From: Thermophilibacter immobilis
GTDB taxonomy: Bacteria; Actinomycetota; Coriobacteriia; Coriobacteriales; Atopobiaceae
Length of the DNA stretch: 64,000 bases
Direction: 5' to 3'
Assembly: GCF_015277515.1 (NCBI RefSeq)
Contig: NZ_CP063767.1
Span: 992,001-1,056,000, forward strand
Part shown: piece by piece, positions 9,096 through 16,370 of the stretch
How positions within the stretch are numbered: position 1 is the stretch's first letter
Layout: each line of letters starts with the position of its first letter
Notes under the pieces: model-generated
Told to the model about the DNA's origin: nothing
The model's input: the letters and a program-made list of their open reading frames with translations, nothing else
Databases searched by the model: none
Made by a program: the position numbers and the translations under genes

Positions 9096-9188
9096 TTGCG
9101 ACCGATTCGGCGGAAGTGAGCGCTCGGCGCACCTAAATCTCGGGAAGTGAGCGTCTCGGCACGCTCACTTCCGCCGAATCAGTCGCAA
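9096..9188. repeat. Long inverted-repeat element C after leuS
   Basis: Two 27-bp arms at 9096-9122 and 9162-9188 are reverse complements with one difference. The shared arm core is GATTCGGCGGAAGTGAGCG. The loop of 39 bases holds a further partial copy of the arm (GGAAGTGAGCG near 9143). The single mismatch becomes a G-U pair if the element is transcribed from the minus strand. It begins 38 bases past the leuS stop. It has no T tract, so it is not a simple terminator. The rest of the 9058-9343 gap has no gene I can support. Confidence 0.7.
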
Positions 9189-9343
9189 CGCAGCCGCACA
9201 GCGCACGAGCGACGCAGCGCCCCGCGCGCCTCTCGGAGCGCCTGGGGACTGCTCTGCGCCATAGACCTAATTCTTAAAGTTCCTGACACCGGCTTCGTTA
9301 CCATGGCAACCATCAAACTTGCAGTGGGACAAGGGGTGCCGCC

Positions 9344-10072
9344 ATGGTCGATCAGAGGTTCAGCTCGCCCGGGCCCGCGGACTTCGAGCGCCTTCTTGCG
9401 GACACAGGGCTATCGGAGCGCGAGGCCCAGGCGCTGCTCTCCGTCGTCTTGTCCCAGACGGCCGCCGAGGCAGCCGGGGCACTGGGGGTGAGCGCCTCCA
9501 CCATGGGCAGCTATCGGCAGCGCGGCTATGCCAAGCTGGGCGTCTCCACCCGCGCCGAGTTCATGAGGCTCCCTGAGGCTGAGACATGGGCGTCGACCCT
9601 CGCGGCATTCGACGTGCCGGCCAAGAAGCCCGTCGTTCCCGTTGAGTCCAATCCTGCGTCACCGCAATGCAGGCCTCCCATGAGCTTTCCGTGTCTGTTC
9701 GTTGCCTGTCTGCTCTGCAGCACGCTTGTCATCTTTACGGGAATCGTGGCAAAGATTCTGCTGCCACGACATGATGCGTATTCCGTGCAGCCCCATGGAG
9801 CGATTGCATCCGAGTACGGTGACGTGCCCAACGTCGTGGGCATGCGCGCCGACAGCGCTGCCTCAGCGTTGGCGAGCGCTGGCTTCTGTCCCGAGTTCGA
9901 GCCGCGCGCGGGCGATGCTGCGTCGGGGACCATCCTCGAGGTTGGTCCGGTGGGGGACCTGAGCGACCTCGCAGGTGGCATCCCCTCGATCTCATGGGGG
10001 GATGGCTGCACCGCCGGCTACAACGAGCGCGGCGGCTGGGATGCCTATGTGGAGCTCGTCGTTTTCGTGTAA
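9344..10072 (+). CDS. LuxR-type HTH / transmembrane / PASTA-like protein
   Basis: Candidate membrane-bound transcription regulator. The 242-residue protein begins with a LuxR/GerE helix-turn-helix at about residues 22-75 (LSEREAQALL, then ALGVSASTMGSYRQ and KLGVSTR). A proline-rich linker (91-112) leads to one hydrophobic segment at about 115-140, then an extracytoplasmic part that opens with VPNVVGM and continues SAASALASAGF, the pattern of a PASTA domain (160 onward). The end is divergent from PASTA and holds a second Cys (222) that could bond to Cys182. There is no signal peptide and no kinase or penicillin-binding domain. Start ATG 9344 has AAGGGG upstream. It stands alone between an inverted-repeat element and the rimP promoter. 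Target genes and ligand are unknown. Confidence 0.75.
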   Translation: MVDQRFSSPGPADFERLLADTGLSEREAQALLSVVLSQTAAEAAGALGVSASTMGSYRQRGYAKLGVSTRAEFMRLPEAETWASTLAAFDVPAKKPVVPVESNPASPQCRPPMSFPCLFVACLLCSTLVIFTGIVAKILLPRHDAYSVQPHGAIASEYGDVPNVVGMRADSAASALASAGFCPEFEPRAGDAASGTILEVGPVGDLSDLAGGIPSISWGDGCTAGYNERGGWDAYVELVVFV

Positions 10073-10202
10073 AACCGCTTATGATTGGTCATGCCCGCCG
10101 ACCTGTGACAACGTGCGGCAATTCAGATTTGCTACAGACACACCGGTGCTGATTTCATAGCGTGAGTCCAGAGCACGTCGGTTTCCGAGGATAGGAGGAG
10201 CG

Positions 10203-10238
10203 ATGAACGTGGAAGTGCGCCGGATGCTGAGAAAGTAA
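10203..10238 (+). CDS. Possible 11-residue leader peptide
   Basis: ATG at 10203 sits behind AGGAGGAGCG, one of the best ribosome binding sites in the window, and opens an 11-codon frame (MNVEVRRMLRK) ending in TAA. A seven-base-pair hairpin follows at once (10248-10277). Peptide plus hairpin resembles an attenuation or decayed-gene remnant, but the rimP promoter lies downstream at 10325, so it would not control rimP by simple attenuation. Coding status is uncertain. Confidence 0.3.
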   Translation: MNVEVRRMLRK

Positions 10239-10247
10239 TAGGTGACA

Positions 10248-10277
10248 GCGGAGGGCTGACGTTCCTGTCGCCTCCGC
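10248..10277 (+). terminator. Hairpin, possible terminator upstream of the rimP promoter
   Basis: GCGGAGG at 10248-10254 pairs with CCTCCGC at 10271-10277. No T tract follows, so rho-independent function is doubtful. It separates the LuxR-PASTA gene and the short ORF from the rimP operon. Confidence 0.3.
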
Positions 10278-10324
10278 ATGTGTGGGTCTCGTGGAGACGC
10301 CGCGCGCCTCACGGGCGGAGGTCG

Positions 10325-10353
10325 TTGACGCGAGCTGCGCAAACACGTATAGT
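10325..10353 (+). promoter_or_regulatory. Strong housekeeping promoter of the rimP-nusA-infB operon
   Basis: TTGACG (10325-10330), a 17-base spacer and TATAGT (10348-10353): the best -35/-10 pair in the window. Transcription would start near 10360, 80 bases before rimP, and probably reads through to dnaG because all genes up to dnaG are closely spaced or overlapping. Confidence 0.85.
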
Positions 10354-10439
10354 GAGCAGGCATTCGAAGCTGCAATCGTAGGAAGTGGGGTGGAGTTTCT
10401 CGCCCCGCTTCCTTTCTGTATGAAGCGGAAAGGGGAGAC

Positions 10440-10937
10440 ATGCCCAAGGAAGGTGCCGAGAAGGCCATCCTCGAGGCGCTCGGGGCTCGCGCCGCCGAGC
10501 ACGGCGTCGACGTCGTGGACGTCGAGGTCGTCGGCGCGAGCAAGGCTCCGTGCGTGCGCGTGCGCATCGACCACGCCGATGAGGACGCGCCCACGATCTC
10601 GCTCGACGAGGTCGCGGCCCAGAGCACGTGGATCTCGGAGGCCCTCGACGAGCTCGACCCCATCGCCGGGCCCTTCACGCTCGAGGTCTCCTCGCCGGGG
10701 CTCGCCCGCCCGCTCTCGCGCCCCCGCGACTTCGCGCGCTTCGCAGGGCAGAGCGTCTCCCTCACCACCACGGCCGTCGAGGGGCGCCGCCGCTACACGG
10801 GCGCCCTTCTGGGCATCGAGGGGACCACGGTGAGCCTCGACTGCGAGGGCGAGCAGGTCGCCCTTGACCTAGATGACATAAAGAAGTGCACCATAAAGCC
10901 CGACTTCTCAGCCTTGGGCGCAACGCAGAGCAAGTAA
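10440..10937 (+). CDS. rimP: Ribosome maturation factor RimP
   Basis: Needed for maturation of the 30S subunit. The 165-residue protein has the alpha/beta N-terminal domain with VDVEVVG and VRVRIDH, the linker block LEVSSPGLARPL that marks the family, and a C-terminal Sm-like barrel ending in DIKKCTIKP. ATG 10440 follows AAGGGGAGAC. It heads the operon rimP-nusA-infB-rbfA, an order conserved in most bacteria. Confidence 0.95.
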   Translation: MPKEGAEKAILEALGARAAEHGVDVVDVEVVGASKAPCVRVRIDHADEDAPTISLDEVAAQSTWISEALDELDPIAGPFTLEVSSPGLARPLSRPRDFARFAGQSVSLTTTAVEGRRRYTGALLGIEGTTVSLDCEGEQVALDLDDIKKCTIKPDFSALGATQSK

Positions 10938-10958
10938 GTAAGCAAGGAAGGATTTTCT

Positions 10959-12203
10959 ATGGCCTCAGAGATGATGGAAGCCCTCGAGCTCCTCTGCCAG
11001 GAGAAGCATATCGACCAGCTCTATCTGCTTGACCGCCTCGAGCAGTCGCTGGCCAAGAGCTACGCGGACGTGCTCCACCTGCCGTTCGGCGCGCGCGTCA
11101 CGATCGACCGCGCCACCGGCAAGGTCTACGTCTACGAGCTCGTCCCCAAGGGCGAGCCCGACCCCGAGACCGACGAGTACGTCGAGTTCGACGAGGTCGA
11201 CGTGACCCCGCCCGGCACGAGCCGCATCGCCGCGCAGCACGCCAAGTCCGAGATCAAGGCGATCGTGCGCAACGCCGCGCGCGTCCAGATCTACGAGGAG
11301 TTCTCGCAGCGCGTCGGCGACATCATCACCGGGACCGTCCTGCAGTCCACGCCCGACTTCACGATCGTCAAGATCCGCGAGGGCGTCGAGGCGGAGCTGC
11401 CCCACTTCGACCAGCGCCGCTACTCCGACGAGCGCAACGAGCGGCCCGCGGGCGAGCGCTACATGCACAACCAGCGCCTCAAGGCGATCATCATCGAGGT
11501 GCGCGACCCCAACTCCACGCAGCCCGTGGTGCGCGGCGAGCGCCAGCGCCCGCCCATCGTGGTCTCGCGCACCCACCCGGATCTCCTGCGCCGCCTGTTC
11601 GAGCTCGAGGTCCCCGAGGTCTACGACGGCATCGTCGAGGTCCGCTCCATCGCGCGCGAGCCGGGCATCCGCTCCAAGGTCGCCGTGTCCTCCAACGACG
11701 ATCGCCTCGACCCCGTGGGCGCCTGCGTGGGCCCCAAGGGCAGCCGCGTGCGCACCGTCGTCTCCGAGCTGCGCGGCGAGCGCGTCGACGTGGTCGCCTG
11801 GAGCGACGACCCCGCCCGGTGCGTGGCCTCGGCGCTCTCCCCGGCGCGCGTCTCTCGCGTGATCATCGACGACGAGAACGGCTACGCGACGGTCATTGTC
11901 CCCGACGACCAGCTCTCTCTGGCCATCGGCAAGGAGGGGCAGAACGCCCGCCTCGCCGCCCGCCTGACGGGGCTGCACATCGACATCAAGAACGAGTCGC
12001 TCGCCGCCGGGATCCTGCGCGATCTGCCGCATGCCACGGACGGCGGCGCAGGTCTCGACGAGGGGGGCTCCCATCGCTGCGAGTACGTGGGCCCCAACGG
12101 CATCCAGTGCCGCAACATGGCGCGGCCCGGCTCGCGCTTCTGCGGCGTCCACGAGCGGCTGGCGGCGGCCGAGGTCTCGTCCGACCCCGACTCGCTCATC
12201 TAG
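10959..12203 (+). CDS. nusA: Transcription termination/antitermination factor NusA with zinc-finger-like tail
   Basis: RNA polymerase-binding factor that controls pausing, termination and antitermination. The 414-residue protein has the N-terminal polymerase-binding domain, an S1 domain (about 130-200, [10 protein letters not shown]), and two KH domains (GPKGSRVR and [14 protein letters not shown]). After KH2, where actinobacterial NusA usually ends, come about 50 residues with C374, C384, C395 and H398 in the spacing C-x9-C-x10-C-x2-H, which looks like a small zinc-binding module. The ylxR gene often found between nusA and infB is absent. Start ATG 10959 follows AAGGAAGG. Confidence 0.95.
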   Translation: MASEMMEALELLCQEKHIDQLYLLDRLEQSLAKSYADVLHLPFGARVTIDRATGKVYVYELVPKGEPDPETDEYVEFDEVDVTPPGTSRIAAQHAKSEIKAIVRNAARVQIYEEFSQRVGDIITGTVLQSTPDFTIVKIREGVEAELPHFDQRRYSDERNERPAGERYMHNQRLKAIIIEVRDPNSTQPVVRGERQRPPIVVSRTHPDLLRRLFELEVPEVYDGIVEVRSIAREPGIRSKVAVSSNDDRLDPVGACVGPKGSRVRTVVSELRGERVDVVAWSDDPARCVASALSPARVSRVIIDDENGYATVIVPDDQLSLAIGKEGQNARLAARLTGLHIDIKNESLAAGILRDLPHATDGGAGLDEGGSHRCEYVGPNGIQCRNMARPGSRFCGVHERLAAAEVSSDPDSLI

Positions 12204-12266
12204 GCTCCTCGCTTCGCTGAATCAGTTCCGCGGGCCTCGCGCCCGCACGTTCGGAAGGTAGGCCAC

Positions 12267-14918
12267 ATGGCAAAGACGCGCGTACACGACCTCGCAAAGG
12301 AATACGGTATGTCAAGCAAGGAGATGCTCGGGCACCTCCTGGACATGAAGATCCCGGCCAAGTCGGCGTCCTCGACGCTCGAGGACGCCTACGTCTCCAT
12401 CGTTCGCAAGCAGCTCGAACCCATCCTCGAGGCCCGTGCCGCCCAGATCGAGGCCCAGAAGAAGGCCGCCGAGGAGGCCAAGGCCGCCGAGGAGGCCAAG
12501 GCCGCCAAGAAGGCGGAGGCCGAGCGCATCGCCGCCGAGGAGCGCCGCGAGCGCGAGCGCGCCGAGGAGGAGCGCCGCCGCGCCGCCGCCGAGAAGGAGC
12601 GCGAGCGCGTCGAGGCCGAGCGGGCCGCCGCCGAGAAGAAGGCCGCCGAGGAGGCCGAGAAGAACCGCGTGCACGACACCGCGCCCAAGTCCATTCCCTC
12701 CTTCACGTCCCTGCTCGACCAGATCGCGCAGCAGGAGGTGGTCCTCAAGCAGCAGTCCGAGGAGGCCGCGCAGAAGAAGGCCGCGGGGCAGGGTCGCTCC
12801 CGTCGCGCGGAGTCCGGACGCGGCTCGCGACACGCCGCCCCCGCACAGGGTGCGGCGCAGCCGGCGGCTCCCGGCGCGACGCCGTCAACGGACGAGGCCT
12901 CGAACGGACACAAGCACAGCAAGAAGGGACGGCGCGGCGAGGGGGCCGGCGAGGACCGCTACAGCCGCATGGCCCGCGAGGCCGAGGCCTACAGTCACAC
13001 CCACCCGCACAGCCACGTCGTCGAGGAGGCGCGCGTGGCCGTCGAGGAGGCGTCGCGCGAGTCCTCAGGCCGCCGCAAGAGGCGCAAGGAGCGTCGCCAG
13101 CAGCAGGCCGAGGAGGCCGCCAAGGAGCAGCGCATCGAGGAGGCCCTGGCCAACGACCAGGACATCTCTCAGCTCGACACCGTGAAGGTCCCCCAGGGCG
13201 CGACGGTCTCCGAGCTCGCCGAGCTTCTCGGCGCCCCCGCCAACGACATCATCAAGCGCCTCTTTTTGCTGGGCACCCCGCTCACCCTCACCGAGTCCAT
13301 GTCCGACGAGCTCATCGAGCTCGTGGCCGACGACCTCGGCCGCGACGTCAACGTTATGAGCAAGGAAGAGGAGAACTCCTTTACGTTCTACGACGACCCG
13401 GCCGACCTCGTGCCGCGCGCCCCGGTGGTCACGGTCATGGGTCACGTCGACCACGGCAAGACGTCCCTGCTTGACGCGATCCGCCACACCGGCGTCGCCG
13501 AGGGCGAGGCCGGCGGTATCACGCAGGCCATCGGCGCCTCTCAGGTCAGCGTCAAGGGACGCCGCATCACCTTCATCGATACCCCGGGCCACGAGACCTT
13601 CACGGCCATGCGCGCCCGCGGCGCCAAGGTGACCGACATCGTCATCTTGATCGTGGCCGCCGACGACGGCGTCATGCCGCAGACCGTCGAGTCCATCAAC
13701 CACGCCAAGGCCGCCGGCGTGCCCATCATCGTGGCCGTCAACAAGATCGACAAGCCCGGCGCCAACCCCGACAAGGTCCGCCAGGAGCTCACCGAGTACG
13801 GCGTCGTCCCCGAGGAGTGGGGCGGGCAGAACATGTTCGCCAACATCTCGGCCAAGAAGAAGATCGGCATAGACGACCTGCTCGAGACCGTCCTGCTCCA
13901 GGCCGACGTCCTCGAGCTCAAGGCCAACCCCAACACCTTCGCCTCAGGCAACGTCCTGGAGGCCCGCCTCGACCGCGGCCGCGGCTCGGTTGCCACGATG
14001 CTCGTGACCCGCGGCACCCTGCACGTCGGTGACGCCGTCGTGGCCGGGCAGGCCTACGGGCACGTGCGCGCCATGCTCGACCCCAAGGGCAACTCCGTCA
14101 CGCAGGCGGGCCCCTCCGATGCCGTCGAGATCCTGGGCCTGTCCAGCGTTCCCATGGCCGGCGACGAGTTCCGCGTCTTCCAGGACGACCGTGACGCCCG
14201 CGACCTCGCCGACCAGCGCGCCCTCAAGGCCCGCATCGAGGAGCAGAACCGCGTCAAGCACGTCACGCTCGAGAACCTCTTCGACACCATGGCCGACGCG
14301 GAGGTCAAGGAGCTCAACCTCATCATCAAGGCCGACGTCCAGGGCTCGATCGAGGCGCTCCAGGACTCGCTTGACAAGATGGACCAGTCTGAGGTCCGCA
14401 TCAACACGATCCACTCCGCCGTCGGCGCCATCACCGAGACCGACGTCACGCTCGCGGACGCCTCAAACGCCATCATCATCGGCTTCGGTGTGCGCCCGGA
14501 GGCCAAGGCCCGCGCCGCGGCCGAGCGCGACGGCGTCGAGATTCGCAGCTACAGCGTCATCTACAAGGCCATCGAGGACATCGACGCGGCTCGCATCGGC
14601 ATGCTCAAGCCCACCGAGGTCGAGGTCCAGACCGGCGTCGCCGAGGTTCGCGACACCTTCAAGGTGCCCAAGGTGGGCATCGCGGCCGGCTGCATGGTGT
14701 CGGAGGGCGAGCTCTCCCGCGACGACTCCGTGCGTCTCGTGCGCGACGGCATCGTGGTCTACGAGGGCAGGATCGCCTCGCTCAGGCGCTTCAAGGATGA
14801 CGTCAAGAGCGTCAAGGCCGGCTTCGAGTGCGGTATCGGCCTCGAAAACTTCCAGGACGTGAAGCCAGGCGACCAGATCGAGGGCTATCGCATCGAGCGG
14901 GTCGCCCGTACGGAGTAG
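12267..14918 (+). CDS. infB: Translation initiation factor IF-2
   Basis: GTPase that places initiator fMet-tRNA on the ribosome. The 883-residue protein begins with the IF2N domain (MAKTRVHDLAKEYGM), continues with a long charged Ala/Glu/Lys/Arg coiled-coil-like stretch (about 55-135) and a low-complexity linker, then a second IF2N-type domain, the G domain with GHVDHGKTSLLD, DTPGHE and NKID, and beta-barrel domains II-IV. ATG 12267 follows GGAAGGTAGGCC. There is no clear internal start for a shorter IF2 isoform. Confidence 0.97.
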   Translation: MAKTRVHDLAKEYGMSSKEMLGHLLDMKIPAKSASSTLEDAYVSIVRKQLEPILEARAAQIEAQKKAAEEAKAAEEAKAAKKAEAERIAAEERRERERAEEERRRAAAEKERERVEAERAAAEKKAAEEAEKNRVHDTAPKSIPSFTSLLDQIAQQEVVLKQQSEEAAQKKAAGQGRSRRAESGRGSRHAAPAQGAAQPAAPGATPSTDEASNGHKHSKKGRRGEGAGEDRYSRMAREAEAYSHTHPHSHVVEEARVAVEEASRESSGRRKRRKERRQQQAEEAAKEQRIEEALANDQDISQLDTVKVPQGATVSELAELLGAPANDIIKRLFLLGTPLTLTESMSDELIELVADDLGRDVNVMSKEEENSFTFYDDPADLVPRAPVVTVMGHVDHGKTSLLDAIRHTGVAEGEAGGITQAIGASQVSVKGRRITFIDTPGHETFTAMRARGAKVTDIVILIVAADDGVMPQTVESINHAKAAGVPIIVAVNKIDKPGANPDKVRQELTEYGVVPEEWGGQNMFANISAKKKIGIDDLLETVLLQADVLELKANPNTFASGNVLEARLDRGRGSVATMLVTRGTLHVGDAVVAGQAYGHVRAMLDPKGNSVTQAGPSDAVEILGLSSVPMAGDEFRVFQDDRDARDLADQRALKARIEEQNRVKHVTLENLFDTMADAEVKELNLIIKADVQGSIEALQDSLDKMDQSEVRINTIHSAVGAITETDVTLADASNAIIIGFGVRPEAKARAAAERDGVEIRSYSVIYKAIEDIDAARIGMLKPTEVEVQTGVAEVRDTFKVPKVGIAAGCMVSEGELSRDDSVRLVRDGIVVYEGRIASLRRFKDDVKSVKAGFECGIGLENFQDVKPGDQIEGYRIERVARTE

Positions 14919-14924
14919 GCGGAC

Positions 14925-15347
14925 ATGAAGCAGAATCAGTACTCACGCAGGGTAAACGAGCTGGCCCGCGAGAAGCTCGCCAGCATCCTGCTGCTCGAGA
15001 TATCCGATCCCGATCTCGCGCTCGTGACCCTCACGGGCGTGGAGGTCTCGGTTGACAAGTCCCTCCTGCGCGCCTTCGTGAGCTGCGACGCCGCGCGCTA
15101 CGACGAGGTCACGGCCGCGCTGGCGCGCGCCAGGGGGCGCATACGCGCACTTCTGGGCCGCTCGCTGGGATGGCGCGTGACGCCCGAGCTGGACTTTCGC
15201 ATCGACACGACGACCGACGAGGCCGAGCGCATCACGCGTGCGCTCGAGGACGTCCCGCCGACCATCGGCGTCGAGAAGGACGAGGAGGGCTACCCGGTGG
15301 GCGACGCCACGACCGGGGACGCCCCCACGACGGACGACGGGGAGTAG
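14925..15347 (+). CDS. rbfA: Ribosome-binding factor A
   Basis: Cold-shock-related factor that binds the 30S subunit during late 16S rRNA processing. The 140-residue protein shows the KH-fold blocks RVNELAREKLASILLLEISDP and LLGRSLGWRVTPELDFRID. An acidic tail of about 35 residues follows the core. It starts six bases after the infB stop and keeps the infB-rbfA-nrnA order common to Gram-positive bacteria. Confidence 0.93.
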   Translation: MKQNQYSRRVNELAREKLASILLLEISDPDLALVTLTGVEVSVDKSLLRAFVSCDAARYDEVTAALARARGRIRALLGRSLGWRVTPELDFRIDTTTDEAERITRALEDVPPTIGVEKDEEGYPVGDATTGDAPTTDDGE

Positions 15348-15356
15348 GGGAAGAGC

Positions 15357-16370
15357 GTGCTCAGGGCAATCAAGGGTCAGCCGGGGCGCTTCGACGCCAT
15401 CACGCGTCTCATCGAGGGCGCGCGGACGATCGCCATCTGCGCGCACACCTCGCCGGACGGCGACGCCCTCGGCTCGGGCCTCGCCCTGGCCGAGCTGATC
15501 GAGCGCAGGTGGCCCGAGAAGCGGGTGGACGGCCTGCTCGCCGACGCGGACGAGGTGCCGCGCACCTATCGCTTCTTGCCGGGCGTGGGGCGCCTCGTGC
15601 GCGCCCGCGACTACGAGCCGGATCCCGACCTGTTCGTCTGCGTTGACCTCTCCCAGCCGGCGCGCCTCGCCGACGCTCGCGCGGTCCTCGAGCGCTCGGC
15701 CCGCGTGGCCGTGATCGACCACCATCCCTCGTCCGAGCCCTTCTGGGACGCCGGGGTCGTGCGCACCGACGCGGCCGCGGCCGGCGTGATCGTGACCGAG
15801 TACGCCGAGCACCTGGGAGGCCCCCTCACCCCCACGATGGCGCAGAACCTCCTGTGCGCCCTTGTCACGGACACGGGACGCTTCCAGTATCAGAACGCCA
15901 ACGGGGAGGCCTTCGAGGTCGCGAGCGCGCTCGTGGACGCGGGCGCGTCCCCCTCGGAGGTGGCGCTCAACGTGTACCAGAGCGACCGCCTCTCCTACCT
16001 GCACCTCTCGGCGACCGTCATGGGCCGCATCACCACCTTCGCGCACGGCAGGATCGCCTATAGCTACGCCACGGCTGCCGACCTCAAGGCCACGGGCGTC
16101 CCGGTGGCCGAGTGCGACGGCCTCGTGGACCTCGTGCGCTGCGTGGAGGGCTCCGAGGTGGCGCTCTTCCTCAAGGAGGTGCCCGGGGGCCAGGTTCGCG
16201 GCAACCTCAGGGCCAAGACCGACCGCGACGTCTCGGCCGTCGCGCGCGAGATGGGCGGCGGGGGCCACCGGGCCGCCGCGGGCTTCACCCTGGAGGGCGA
16301 CGTGGACCAGGCGCTCTCGGCGGTCCTGCCCAAGATCCGCGCCCTCTTCGACGACGAGGAGAGGTCTTGA
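15357..16370 (+). CDS. nrnA: DHH/DHHA1 phosphoesterase (NrnA-type oligoribonuclease / pAp phosphatase)
   Basis: Degrades very short RNAs and pAp, and in some relatives cyclic dinucleotide breakdown products. The 337-residue protein has the DHH motifs AHTSPDGDALGSGLAL, VCVDLSQ and VIDHHPS, then LVTDTGRFQY, and a C-terminal DHHA1 domain with the glycine block GGGGHRAAAGF. Start GTG 15357 follows GGGGAAGAGC. Its last bases overlap the TTG start of truB::ribF (TTGA). Whether the main substrate is nanoRNA, pAp or c-di-AMP products cannot be told here. Confidence 0.9.
   Translation: MLRAIKGQPGRFDAITRLIEGARTIAICAHTSPDGDALGSGLALAELIERRWPEKRVDGLLADADEVPRTYRFLPGVGRLVRARDYEPDPDLFVCVDLSQPARLADARAVLERSARVAVIDHHPSSEPFWDAGVVRTDAAAAGVIVTEYAEHLGGPLTPTMAQNLLCALVTDTGRFQYQNANGEAFEVASALVDAGASPSEVALNVYQSDRLSYLHLSATVMGRITTFAHGRIAYSYATAADLKATGVPVAECDGLVDLVRCVEGSEVALFLKEVPGGQVRGNLRAKTDRDVSAVAREMGGGGHRAAAGFTLEGDVDQALSAVLPKIRALFDDEERS

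Noticed and set aside
6454-9132. An 892-codon open frame on the minus strand across leuS
   Set aside because: Complete antisense shadow of leuS with repetitive Val/Gly/Leu/Asp/His composition and no ribosome binding site.
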